Below are positions 1-7,353 of a DNA stretch of 8,082 bases, in pieces (positions within the stretch are counted from its first letter, which is position 1; each line of letters opens with the position of its first letter). This DNA comes from B1SED10-16 sp046498365 (GTDB taxonomy: Bacteria; Desulfobacterota; Desulfobacteria; Desulfobacterales; Desulfosalsimonadaceae): positions 1 to 8,082 of the forward strand of contig JAWOAV010000031.1 in assembly GCA_046498365.1 (NCBI GenBank). Reading direction: 5' to 3'. Below the pieces are notes generated by a model. It saw only the letters and a program-made list of their open reading frames with translations, ran no database searches and was not told the DNA's origin. A program made the position numbers and the translations under genes.

Positions 1-175
1 CGTTTGGCATGTCTGACTTGAGCCCGGCAGTGATTGTCAGTCCGGCTTGGCTGATATCCGCCAGCATGCCTTCTATTTTATCGGTATGCACATCTTCGAT
101 CGTCTGATGCAGGGATGTCGCATCAAGATACTGTTTTAAACACTTCAACATCTGGGCGTTCGGGTATACCATCAT
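1..175 (-). CDS. Unrecognised protein, N-terminal 58 residues (runs off left edge)
   Basis: An open frame starts at an ATG-ATG pair (first codon 175-173, second 172-170) and stays open to the window edge, giving 58 residues beginning MMVYPNAQMLKCLKQYLD. It lies 27 bp after the ligA stop and in the same reading frame, on the same strand, so it is probably the next cistron of the repair operon. No strong Shine-Dalgarno is visible (only GGCGAAG just before the ATG). The fragment is soluble-looking and mixed-charge, with no signal peptide or membrane segment. I do not recognise a family. Both existence and start are moderately supported by the unbroken frame and the operon position. Confidence 0.5.
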   Translation of the reverse strand, partial: MMVYPNAQMLKCLKQYLDATSLHQTIEDVHTDKIEGMLADISQAGLTITAGLKSDMPN

Positions 176-202
176 CTTCGCCAACTGGCTGTTACGGTAT
201 GA

Positions 203-2278
203 TTACCGCTGCTCCAGCAGTTCTTCAAACTCATCCTCATCCAGGATTTTGACCTGTTCGGATTCCGCCTGTTCCAGTTTCTGACCGGGGTCCGCACCGG
301 CCACCACGTAATCCGTATGGGAACTGACGCTGGCGGCCACCCGGGCGCCCAGCGCTTCCACCCGTTTTTTGGCCTGGCTCCGGGTGTAGTTTTCCAGGCT
401 CCCGGTAAATACAAAAACGCTGCCTTCCAGAGGCAGTGGCTTTTCAGATACGGGCATGTCCTGCACCTTTACATCCGCATCCGCCATTTTATCCAGTACC
501 CGGCGATTTTCTTTTCGTTTAAAAAACCGGCTGACCGAACGGGCGGTTTCCGGTCCGATTTCCGGAATTTTTTCCAGGTCTGCCTTTGTGGCGGATTCCA
601 GTTTTTCCAGGGATCGGAAATTCGCGGCAAGTATCTGTGCCATGTGACGCCCTACCTGCCGGATGCCCAGTCCATATAAAAACCGATCCAGCCGGGGCCT
701 TTTCTTGTTGTTGACGGCCTCATGAAGCTGTCGGGCGGATTTGTCTGAAAAGCCTTCCAGGGACTGGATATCCGCCTTGGACAATGTATAAAGATCGGCG
801 ATGTCTTTTACCAGTCCTTTTTGGACCAGGGCTTCCGCGGTTTTTGTACCCAGCCCCTCGATATCCAGTGCATCCCGGGACCCGTAATGGGTGATCCGGT
901 CTACCAGCTGGGGAATGCAGGACAGCCCGGCCGGGCACAGATAATAGGCCCCCTCCCTGTATACCGAGGCGCCGCATGCGGGGCAGGTCTCCGGCATGTG
1001 AAAGGGGTCGGCGCGTTTTTGTCCCGGCGTCTTCACCCGTTCAACCACTTCGGGAATCACATCCCCGGCCCGTTCAACGCGGACGCGATCCCCGGGACGG
1101 ACATCCTTTTTTCTGACTTCATCCGCATTATGGAGCGTCGCCCGGCTCACGGTGACGCCGCCCACATCCACCGGCTCAAGCAGGGCCACCGGCGTCAATA
1201 TTCCGGTCCTGCCCACCTGGACAACGATGTTTTTAAGGGTTGTGACCTCTTTCCTGGATGGAAATTTCCAGGCAAACGCCCAGCGGGGGCTTCGGTGGCG
1301 CGTTCCCAGTGCCTGTCTTTTTTCATAGTCGTTGACCTTGATAACGATCCCGTCAAGATCGTATTCCAGATCCTCCCTTTTCGATGAAATTTTTTCATGA
1401 TACGCGGCAATATCTTTAAAAGACGAAGTTTTTTTATTGTGACCACAGGTTTTCAACCCCCACTGGGAAAACCGCTTGAGGCTTTCCCAGTGGCATGGCG
1501 GAAGATGATCTTCCATGTGAAGGACTTCATAAAAAAGGATGTCTACGGGTTTATCCGCGACTTTTTTGGGATCCAGCTGGCGCATAATACCCGCGGCCGC
1601 ATTACGGGGGTTGGCAAACGGCTCCTGGCCGTTTTCCACCCGTTGTTTGTTGAGTTTTTGAAACCCTTTTTTGGGCATAAACACTTCCCCTCTTACGGAA
1701 AGCAGGGCCGGCGTGTCTTTGCGCCGCCGAAGCCGCAGGGGGACGGAATGAATGGTTTTCAGGTTCCGCGTGATATCCTCCCCGGTCTCACCGTCCCCCC
1801 GGGTGGCGCCATATTTTAAAACCCCCGATTCATAGACCAGTTCTACGGAAAATCCGTCAAATTTGGGCTCAAGAACAAAATCGACGGTTTCATCCGGATG
1901 CTGTTTTGTGACAAAATCATAAAAATTCTTAACCTTGCGTTGTTCAAGGGCGGCATTCAGGCTGCGCATGGGGGCGGCATGTTTCACCTTTTCCAGTTCA
2001 CTGACAGGGGCAGCGCCGACGCGCCGGGTGGGGGAATTGTCAGATTGCAGTTCCGGAAATTTTTCTTCCAGCGCCTCCAGGCGGTGATACAATTTATCGT
2101 AGCGGGCATCTGAAATTTCAGGCCGGTTTTTTACATAATACAGATAATCATGATAATCGATGGCCTCCCGGAGGGCTTCCACCTCCTCCCGCGCCTCTTT
2201 GCGGCGCATTTCGTCGATACTTTTGAATTTTTCGGGGAGATTCTTTTTAGAATTCATTGTCGTGATCGTCGCTCGCAT
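203..2278 (-). CDS. ligA: NAD+-dependent DNA ligase LigA
   Basis: Seals 3'-OH/5'-phosphate nicks using NAD+ as AMP donor. All domains are present in 691 residues, close to the family norm. Domain Ia (about 35-75) has the YHDYLYYV and DARYDKL signatures. The adenylation domain has KFDG with the AMP-accepting lysine at K139, then RGEVFMPK near 196-203, FANPRNAAAG at 221-230, LDGIVIKVND and WKFP. The OB fold has VGRTGILTPVA and ERAGDVIPEV. The zinc finger uses C432, C435, C448 and C454. Helix-hairpin-helix repeats follow (about 470-585), and a C-terminal BRCT domain (617-691) carries VFTGSL. The motif KFDG, rather than the commoner K-[LIV]-DG, and an N-terminus longer than usual suggest a divergent or second LigA; that is inference. 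Start: no clear ribosome site precedes ATG 2278; ATGs at 2257 (residue 8) and 2209 (residue 24) are alternatives. It begins 24 bp after polX. Confidence 0.95.
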   Translation of the reverse strand: MRATITTMNSKKNLPEKFKSIDEMRRKEAREEVEALREAIDYHDYLYYVKNRPEISDARYDKLYHRLEALEEKFPELQSDNSPTRRVGAAPVSELEKVKHAAPMRSLNAALEQRKVKNFYDFVTKQHPDETVDFVLEPKFDGFSVELVYESGVLKYGATRGDGETGEDITRNLKTIHSVPLRLRRRKDTPALLSVRGEVFMPKKGFQKLNKQRVENGQEPFANPRNAAAGIMRQLDPKKVADKPVDILFYEVLHMEDHLPPCHWESLKRFSQWGLKTCGHNKKTSSFKDIAAYHEKISSKREDLEYDLDGIVIKVNDYEKRQALGTRHRSPRWAFAWKFPSRKEVTTLKNIVVQVGRTGILTPVALLEPVDVGGVTVSRATLHNADEVRKKDVRPGDRVRVERAGDVIPEVVERVKTPGQKRADPFHMPETCPACGASVYREGAYYLCPAGLSCIPQLVDRITHYGSRDALDIEGLGTKTAEALVQKGLVKDIADLYTLSKADIQSLEGFSDKSARQLHEAVNNKKRPRLDRFLYGLGIRQVGRHMAQILAANFRSLEKLESATKADLEKIPEIGPETARSVSRFFKRKENRRVLDKMADADVKVQDMPVSEKPLPLEGSVFVFTGSLENYTRSQAKKRVEALGARVAASVSSHTDYVVAGADPGQKLEQAESEQVKILDEDEFEELLEQR

Positions 2279-2302
2279 TGTAACAGATGGGTTACACCCG
2301 AA

Positions 2303-4021
2303 TTACTTTTTCGGCTGACAAAGCGTCTTTACATCCTTCAAACTGCGTGTATTGATGACATCGTCGGGCTCCAGCCATCCCCTCCTGGCCTGATCCACGC
2401 CAAACCGGATAAAATCAAGCTCCATTTCACTGTGTGCGTCCGTTGAGATGGCAAGTTTCAGCTTCATCTGTTTTGCCATGCGGCAATACCGATCTGACAG
2501 GTCCAGCCGTTCCGGATGGGCATTGATTTCCATGAAACAATTTCGTTCCACCGCCGCTTCCATGAGTTTTTCCATATCCAGGTCAAGGGGCTCCCGCTCG
2601 TTAATCATCCGGCCCGTGGGGTGGGCCAGAATGTTGAAGTAGGGATTGTCCATGGCGCGGACAATTCGCTCCGTCTGCTTTTTCCGGGATAACCCGCGGT
2701 TATAGTGCACGGAGCATATTCTCAAATCAAGTTCCTTTAAAATATCGTCGGGCAGGTCCAGGGAACCGTCCTCCAGAATATCGACCTCGATCCCTTTTAA
2801 CAGAGTAATCCCGTTTAATTTTCCATTCAATTTGTCAATATCTTTGATTTGATCGGCAAGCCGTTTCGCATTTAATCCTTTGGCCATGGCCACTTTTCGG
2901 GAATGGTCCGTAACCGCCAGGTAATCATACCCGCGGTCTTTTGCGGCGCGCGCCATCTCTTCCATAGTGCTTTTGCCGTCTGTTGCCCTGGTGTGACTGT
3001 GAAGTTCGCCGCGCAGGTCGTCGAGCGTGATCAGATCCGGCAGCTTATTGTTTTGCGCGGCCTCGATTTCTCCATGACCTTCTCTTAATTCCGGCTCAAT
3101 AAAGGGGAGCCCGACCTGATCATACACCTCTTTTTCCGTTTTGCCCGCCACCCGTTCCTTTCCTTTAAAGACGCCGTATTCATTGATTTTTAATTTTTTT
3201 TTCACCCCGATTTTCCGGATCGCGATACTATGCGCCTTGGATCCCGTAAAATAATGAAGCGCCGCCCCGTAACTGACCTGCGGCATGACCCGGAGGTCCA
3301 CCTGCAGACCCGATCGCAAAACAACGGTTGACCGTGTTTTCCCCTTTGATATCACCTTTTGCACATCTTCGTATCCGACGAACCGATCCATTGCGTCCGC
3401 GCTTTTTTTGCAGGTTACCAGGATATCGAGATCCCCGACGGTTTCCTTCCGGCGTCTGAAACTTCCGGCAACCGTAATTTCCTTGATGTTCCCGGATGCT
3501 TTCATATAATCAACATACGGGGCGGCCCGTTGTTCCGCTTCAAACAGTTTAAGGCGGCCCGGCCCCTCTTTGTGCTTTTCCAGTTCTTCCAGAATGTGTT
3601 GCTCCGTCTTTTGTCCAAATCCTTCAAGGTCGCGTATCTTTTCGTTTTCTGCGGCTTTTTTTAAGGATTTTAAATCACTGACGCCGAGTCCCTGGTATAT
3701 CGCCTTGACCCGCTTGGGGCCGAGGCCGGGGATTTTCATCAGTTTGCCCAGCCCGGCCGGCAACTGGTGTTCGATCTCGTCAAGCTGTGAAAGCGTGCCG
3801 GTATCCGCAATTTCCCGAATCTTTCCCGCCAGATCTTTGCCGATACCCGAAAGTTCCGCCAGGTCGCTCTCCGTCATTTCCGATACGTTGTGGGTCATGC
3901 TCGAGACCGTGCGGGCTGCGTTCCGGTAAGCACGCACCCGGAAGGGATTTGCCCCCTGTATTTCCAGCAGATCGGCAACCCTTGTTAATACGTTGGCAAC
4001 ATCCGTATTCTGCGTCGGCAC
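2303..4021 (-). CDS. polX: DNA polymerase X with C-terminal PHP domain
   Basis: Family X repair polymerase that fills short gaps. In bacterial homologues the PHP domain supplies Mn-dependent 3'-5' exonuclease and AP-endonuclease/3'-end cleaning activity. The 572 residues match the usual length. Order: 8-kDa-like N-terminal domain with LLEIQGANPFRVRAYRNAAR (18-37), helix-hairpin-helix at 58-72 and 97-105, nucleotidyltransferase palm with GS at 186-187 and catalytic aspartates D197 and D199 (GDLD) plus D242 (VDLRV), thumb to about 315, then the PHP domain. PHP metal ligands are visible: H341/H343 (GELHSHT), D348, H373 (TDHS), E412 (GIEVD), H439 (SVHY), H467 (AHPTGR), D528 and H530 (STDAH). All expected catalytic residues are intact, so both activities are plausible. 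The start is GTG at 4021, supported by an AAAGGAG site 6 nt upstream and by the N-terminal domain boundary. Second gene of the glycosylase-polX-ligA cluster. Confidence 0.96.
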   Translation of the reverse strand: MPTQNTDVANVLTRVADLLEIQGANPFRVRAYRNAARTVSSMTHNVSEMTESDLAELSGIGKDLAGKIREIADTGTLSQLDEIEHQLPAGLGKLMKIPGLGPKRVKAIYQGLGVSDLKSLKKAAENEKIRDLEGFGQKTEQHILEELEKHKEGPGRLKLFEAEQRAAPYVDYMKASGNIKEITVAGSFRRRKETVGDLDILVTCKKSADAMDRFVGYEDVQKVISKGKTRSTVVLRSGLQVDLRVMPQVSYGAALHYFTGSKAHSIAIRKIGVKKKLKINEYGVFKGKERVAGKTEKEVYDQVGLPFIEPELREGHGEIEAAQNNKLPDLITLDDLRGELHSHTRATDGKSTMEEMARAAKDRGYDYLAVTDHSRKVAMAKGLNAKRLADQIKDIDKLNGKLNGITLLKGIEVDILEDGSLDLPDDILKELDLRICSVHYNRGLSRKKQTERIVRAMDNPYFNILAHPTGRMINEREPLDLDMEKLMEAAVERNCFMEINAHPERLDLSDRYCRMAKQMKLKLAISTDAHSEMELDFIRFGVDQARRGWLEPDDVINTRSLKDVKTLCQPKK

Positions 4022-4024
4022 GTC

Positions 4025-4081
4025 TTACTCCTTTAAGAATCGGATCAGCGGCGAGAACCGTTCGGGTGATAGTGCGCACAT
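4025..4081 (-). CDS. Possible 18-codon leader ORF between glycosylase gene and polX
   Basis: The ORF encodes MCALSPERFSPLIRFLKE. Its ATG (4081-4079) follows a good Shine-Dalgarno, GGGAGG, with a 6-nt spacer. Its stop TAA (4027-4025) abuts the polX ribosome site and lies three bases before the polX GTG, in the same frame. It may act by bringing terminating ribosomes onto the polX start (translational coupling). The peptide itself resembles nothing I know. It is short enough to be chance, and the good spacing is the only positive evidence. Confidence 0.3.
   Translation of the reverse strand: MCALSPERFSPLIRFLKE
4028..4034 (-). promoter_or_regulatory. Ribosome binding site of polX
   Basis: AAAGGAG on the minus strand, 6 nt before GTG 4021. 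It decides in favour of this non-ATG start. The stop codon of a tiny upstream ORF (4025-4027) sits between this site and the GTG. Confidence 0.8.
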
Positions 4082-4096
4082 GCCAATCCTCCCGCT

Positions 4097-4552
4097 TCAT
4101 TTTTTTAACTTTCTGGCCAATTTTCTGAAATCTGCTTCGAACCGGGCTCTGATTTCAGGAAACCTCATCGCTGCCGCCGGATGATAGGTCTCAATATAAT
4201 CCATGCATTCAAGCCGCGGCGCATGCCAGGCCACCCTTCCCATGAGCACGATGATCCATGGGTTGATCTTTTTTATCTCCGTTTCCAGACATGGGATCCA
4301 GTATTTGATTTCCGCAGCGGTAGGTTTCCGGTTTCCCGGCGTCGGCGCCTTGACCAACGCGGTAATGTATAGCTGTTCTCTGATCAGGCCGCAGTCCGTT
4401 AGCACCTTGTTCAGATATTTTCCGGACCTGCCCACAAAAGGGCGCCCTTGCTTTACTTCTTCCCTGCCGGGATTTTGCCCCACAAGCATTGCCGCTGCAT
4501 CTCCAGGGCCTTCCGCGTATTTCATCGCTTTCTCGCAACACGTCGTGCTCAT
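4097..4552 (-). CDS. Uracil-DNA glycosylase superfamily protein, atypical
   Basis: Predicted to flip out and excise a damaged base (uracil or another deaminated base), leaving an abasic site. Superfamily motif 1 is VGQNPG (24-29), followed by QGRPFVGRSGKYLNKVL (35-51), the hallmark of family 4-like enzymes. YITALVKAPTPGNRKPTAAEI (62-82) and NPWIIVLMG (97-105) follow, and motif 2 is YHPAAAMR (123-130). Oddities: family 4 has GEAPG, while N27 here resembles the NPG of MUG/SMUG. The Fe-S cysteines of family 4 appear lost: the N-terminal CxxC is CC at 5-6, the KCRP cysteine is A69, and the fourth position is W85 (C88 lies three residues on). At 151 residues it is shorter than typical family 4 members of about 190-220. 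Start ATG 4552 has no clear ribosome site but overlaps a tiny ORF as ATGA. First gene of the repair cluster. The substrate cannot be read from sequence. Confidence 0.85.
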   Translation of the reverse strand: MSTTCCEKAMKYAEGPGDAAAMLVGQNPGREEVKQGRPFVGRSGKYLNKVLTDCGLIREQLYITALVKAPTPGNRKPTAAEIKYWIPCLETEIKKINPWIIVLMGRVAWHAPRLECMDYIETYHPAAAMRFPEIRARFEADFRKLARKLKK

Positions 4553-4599
4553 TTGATAATGCCATTGTTTATGGTGCCTTCATCGTCCATTGGCGCCAT
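4549..4599 (-). CDS. Possible 16-codon ORF overlapping the glycosylase start
   Basis: ATG 4599 opens a frame encoding MAPMDDEGTINNGIIK whose TGA overlaps the glycosylase ATG as ATGA (4549-4552). The overlap would suit termination-reinitiation, useful because the glycosylase start lacks its own ribosome site. Only a weak GAG precedes this ATG, and the frame is closed by TGA seven codons upstream, so it is not a lost N-terminus of the glycosylase in this frame. Chance is quite possible. Confidence 0.18.
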   Translation of the reverse strand: MAPMDDEGTINNGIIK

Positions 4600-4631
4600 T
4601 TTTAGCTCTATTTCAATTCAATCCGTCTTAA

Positions 4632-4660
4632 CGCCTTTCCGTAAGCGGATATGGAAGGCG
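4632..4660 (-). other. Stem-loop in the ppsA-glycosylase gap
   Basis: CGCCTTTCC (4632-4640) and GGAAGGCG (4653-4660) pair over 8 bp with one bulged base. An alternative inner stem is TCCG/CGGA (4638-4641 with 4646-4649). It lies about 70 bp after the ppsA stop, but no T tract follows on the minus strand, so it is at best a weak terminator or an mRNA processing/stability element. The rest of 4553-4730 holds no convincing promoter that I can see. Confidence 0.3.
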
Positions 4661-4730
4661 CAACGCGAGTGGTACGAAGTGCGGGCGCAAGGGGCGAAAA
4701 CACGGCCGACAGGCACGAGGAGAAAGAACC

Positions 4731-7139
4731 TCAGCGGTGGCGCTTTTCGGCCGCCGCGACGTGCTCTTTTACCGAGATAACGCTGTCCGGATTCAAGGAG
4801 ATGGAATCAATGCCTTCCTTCACCAGAAATTCTGAAAATTCCGGATAATCGCTGGGGGCCTGACCGCAGATGCCCACTTTCCGGCCAGCCTCGTGGGCCT
4901 TTTGGATCAGAATGCGAATCTGGGCTTTTACCGCGGTGCTTCGTTCATCAAAAAGACTGGCCAGTTCCCCTGAATCCCGATCCACCCCCAGGGTGAGCTG
5001 GGTGAGGTCGTTGGAGCCGATGGAAAATCCGTCAAACCGTTTGGCGAATTCTTCCGCCTGGAGGATATTGGAGGGAACCTCGGCCATCACATAGACCTTC
5101 AAGCCGTCTTTGCCCCGGATCAGCCCGTTGTCAGCCATCACCTCAAACACCCTGTCGGCTTCTTCCGGGGTCCGGCAAAACGGTATCATCATGATGACAT
5201 TGGTGAGCCCGATTTCTTCCCGGACTTTTTTGATGGCGCGGCATTCCAGCGCGAAACCCGGGCGGTATTGGTCGCTGTAATACCGGGAGGCCCCGCGAAA
5301 ACCAAGCATGGGATTATTTTCAACCGGCTCGAAATGGTGGCCTCCCACAAGATCGGCATACTCGTTGGTTTTAAAGTCGCTCATCCGCACGATAACGGGG
5401 TCCGGGTATTGGGCGGCAGCGATTTGAGCCATGCCCCACGCCAGATGATCGACAAAATAGTGCTTTTTATCCTTGTACCCCGATGTCAACGTCTGGATTT
5501 CCTTTTTTAACGCCGCATCATCGAGCGTATCAAACTCCGCCAGGGCCATGGGATGTATCTTAATAATATTGTTGATTATATATTCCATACGCGCGAGTCC
5601 GATTCCCTCACAGGGCAGACGCCACCATCGGAATCCCGCTGACGGGCTTCCGATATTCATCATGATGCGCGTCCTGGTTTCCGGAATATTTTCCAGATCC
5701 AACTGCTTTTCGTCAAAATCCAGGATACCTTCATAAATATAGCCTTCATCCCCTTCCGCGCAGGAGATCGTGATTTCCTGGCCGTTTTTTACTATTTCCG
5801 TACCGTTACCTGTTCCAACAATAGCAGGCACTCCCAGTTCCCGGCTCACGATGGCCGCGTGGCTGGTACGTCCGCCATGGTCGGTCACAATGCCGGCGGC
5901 CTGTTTCATAATCGGAACCCAGTCGGGGTCGGTCATTTCCGTAACGAGTATCCCGCCCTTTTTGAATTTGTCGATGTCTCCGGCATTTTTAATGATCAGC
6001 GCCTTTCCGGCGGCGATGGCCGTGCCGATGCTCAGTCCCGTCGCCAGTTTTTTACCGCTTTCCTTGAGATGGTAGGCCTTTAAGACCGCGGCCTGCTTCT
6101 GCGACTGAACCGTCTCAGGCCGTGCCTGCAGTATGAAGAGTTCCCCTGTGTCTCCGTCCTTTGCCCATTCGATATCCATGGGTTTACCATAGTGCTTCTC
6201 AATAATACAGGCCCAGCGGGCAAGGGTTAAAATTTCATCATCATTGAGAACCAGGGCGCGCCGTTCATCTTTCCGGGTGTTGACATTTTTGATGGTGGTG
6301 CTTTTTCCGGTGTCATAGACCATCTTTTTTTCTTTTTCTCCAACAGACTTTCCAATGATGGGGCGATAGCGTTCTTCCTTCAACGGCGGCTTGAAAATCC
6401 TGTATTCATCGGGCGTAACGGTCCCCTGAACCACGTTTTCACCCAACCCCCAGGCGGCATTAATCACCACCACATCCGGAAACCCGGTTTCGGTATCAAG
6501 GGTGAACATCACGCCGGAACCCGCCTTATCGGCGCGGATCATTATTTGAACCCCCACCGAAAGCGCCACTTTCATATGATCAAACCCACGTTCTTCCCTG
6601 TAGCTGATGGCACGATCAGTGAACAAAGAGGCAAAGCACTTCCGGCATGCTTCCATTACCTCCTGTTCGCCGGTTATGTTGAGAAACGTCTCCTGCTGGC
6701 CGGCAAAACTGGCATCCGGGAGATCTTCGGCGGTGGCGCTGCTCCTCACCGCCACGTCGATATCTTCCTGATCATACCGTCCCGACAATTCCTGGTAGCT
6801 TTGCCGGATTTTTTCAGCTACAGCCGGGGGGAAATCATTTTTCTGGAAAAGCCTGCGAATTGCTTTTCCAGTGGCAGCAAGCGATTTGTTGCCTTTATGC
6901 ATCTCGCTGATCTGCGTTTCAATTTTTTCCTTGACGTTGTTGGCTTCGATAAAATCCCAGTACGCCCGGGACGTCGTGGCGAACCCATCCGGAACCGAAA
7001 TTCCCTGGGATTTCAGCGAGCGGATCATTTCACCCAAAGAAGCATTTTTGCCGCCAACCTTTTTAATGTCCTGCATTCCGATATTTTCAAACCAGGCGAC
7101 ATATTTTTTTTCATCCTTATTTTCTTTTGAGTCTTTCAT
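4731..7139 (-). CDS. ppsA: Phosphoenolpyruvate synthase
   Basis: Makes phosphoenolpyruvate, AMP and phosphate from pyruvate, ATP and water: the gluconeogenic entry step, cytoplasmic. The 802 residues fit the family (about 790-800). The N-terminal ATP-grasp domain has VGGKNASLGEM (28-38) and RSSATAEDLPDASFAGQQET (132-151), and GVMFTLDTETGF follows near 209-220. The central swivelling domain carries the phosphorylated histidine in GGRTSHAAIVSRELG (H427). The C-terminal barrel has GIGLARMEY, VRMSDFKTNEYADLVGG, NNPMLGFRGASRYY, the MAEVPSN loop, SIGSNDLTQLTLGVDRDS, and the catalytic cysteine in GICGQAPSDYPEF (C758). All key residues are present. Start: the frame is open to 7229, but the extra 30 residues are unlike the family and have no ribosome site; ATG 7139, followed by a lysine-rich leader and VAWFENIGMQDI, fits. 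It is divergent from the ATPase gene, and a palindromic repeat sits about 54 bp upstream of its start. Confidence 0.96.
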   Translation of the reverse strand: MKDSKENKDEKKYVAWFENIGMQDIKKVGGKNASLGEMIRSLKSQGISVPDGFATTSRAYWDFIEANNVKEKIETQISEMHKGNKSLAATGKAIRRLFQKNDFPPAVAEKIRQSYQELSGRYDQEDIDVAVRSSATAEDLPDASFAGQQETFLNITGEQEVMEACRKCFASLFTDRAISYREERGFDHMKVALSVGVQIMIRADKAGSGVMFTLDTETGFPDVVVINAAWGLGENVVQGTVTPDEYRIFKPPLKEERYRPIIGKSVGEKEKKMVYDTGKSTTIKNVNTRKDERRALVLNDDEILTLARWACIIEKHYGKPMDIEWAKDGDTGELFILQARPETVQSQKQAAVLKAYHLKESGKKLATGLSIGTAIAAGKALIIKNAGDIDKFKKGGILVTEMTDPDWVPIMKQAAGIVTDHGGRTSHAAIVSRELGVPAIVGTGNGTEIVKNGQEITISCAEGDEGYIYEGILDFDEKQLDLENIPETRTRIMMNIGSPSAGFRWWRLPCEGIGLARMEYIINNIIKIHPMALAEFDTLDDAALKKEIQTLTSGYKDKKHYFVDHLAWGMAQIAAAQYPDPVIVRMSDFKTNEYADLVGGHHFEPVENNPMLGFRGASRYYSDQYRPGFALECRAIKKVREEIGLTNVIMMIPFCRTPEEADRVFEVMADNGLIRGKDGLKVYVMAEVPSNILQAEEFAKRFDGFSIGSNDLTQLTLGVDRDSGELASLFDERSTAVKAQIRILIQKAHEAGRKVGICGQAPSDYPEFSEFLVKEGIDSISLNPDSVISVKEHVAAAEKRHR

Positions 7140-7142
7140 CGG

Positions 7143-7148
7143 CCTCTC
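7143..7148 (-). promoter_or_regulatory. Ribosome binding site of ppsA
   Basis: GAGAGG on the minus strand, three bases (CCG) before ATG 7139. The spacing is tight, but it is the only purine-rich site near a credible start and supports the shorter 802-residue protein. Confidence 0.55.
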
Positions 7149-7192
7149 GATTACTTTTCCTGAATATGAATTGGGGGCAACCAACATCGTTG

Positions 7193-7353
7193 ACGGCTTC
7201 GTAAAAAGCCCAATATCTGCGTTGCGCACAATTTTTGAAGAATCTCACGTACGGCTAAGTACGCTCAATCCTTCAAAAATTGCACGCGCCTTGATCTTGT
7301 CACGCCATGGCGTGATTACTTTGCCGTCCAAAATCGACTTTTTACGGTTCCAC
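7193..7353. repeat. MITE-like palindromic intergenic repeat, 161 bp
   Basis: The ends are imperfect 16-bp inverted repeats with an identical 9-bp core: CGTAAAAAG (7200-7208) and CTTTTTACG (7338-7346). Inside is a perfect 12-bp inverted repeat, CAATTTTTGAAG (7229-7240) with CTTCAAAAATTG (7271-7282), extended imperfectly toward a 6-nt loop (7253-7258). A 16-bp perfect palindrome follows at 7300-7315. The direct repeat CATCGTTG occurs immediately outside both ends (7185-7192 and 7354-7361), as expected for a target-site duplication. There is no transposase inside, so it would be non-autonomous. From memory, repeats with GGCTTCGTAAAAAG ends are common in Desulfobacterales intergenic regions; I could not check this. 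It may supply hairpins or promoter parts to ppsA. Confidence 0.65.

Noticed and set aside
821..1387. A long plus-strand open frame (188 codons) inside ligA
   Set aside because: Antisense shadow of the conserved LigA zinc-finger, OB-fold and adenylation regions; its translation shows no protein features.
2280..2295. GTAAC-N6-GTTAC inverted repeat between polX and ligA
   Set aside because: Only 5-bp arms, no T tract, and a size expected by chance; no reason to call an operator or terminator.
3780..4100. A 106-codon minus-strand frame beginning ATGA at the glycosylase stop
   Set aside because: It overlaps the conserved polX N-terminal domain in another frame; polX has its own strong AAAGGAG site and conserved residues there.
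4571..4603. ATGGTGCC...GGCGCCAT stem followed by five T on the plus strand
   Set aside because: It resembles a weak terminator, but no plus-strand gene precedes it and the loop is 13 nt; more likely an accidental fold in the glycosylase 5' region.
7140..7229. Thirty extra codons at the ppsA N-terminus (ATG 7229)
   Set aside because: They run into the palindromic repeat, have no ribosome site and lie outside the conserved family start; ATG 7139 is better.
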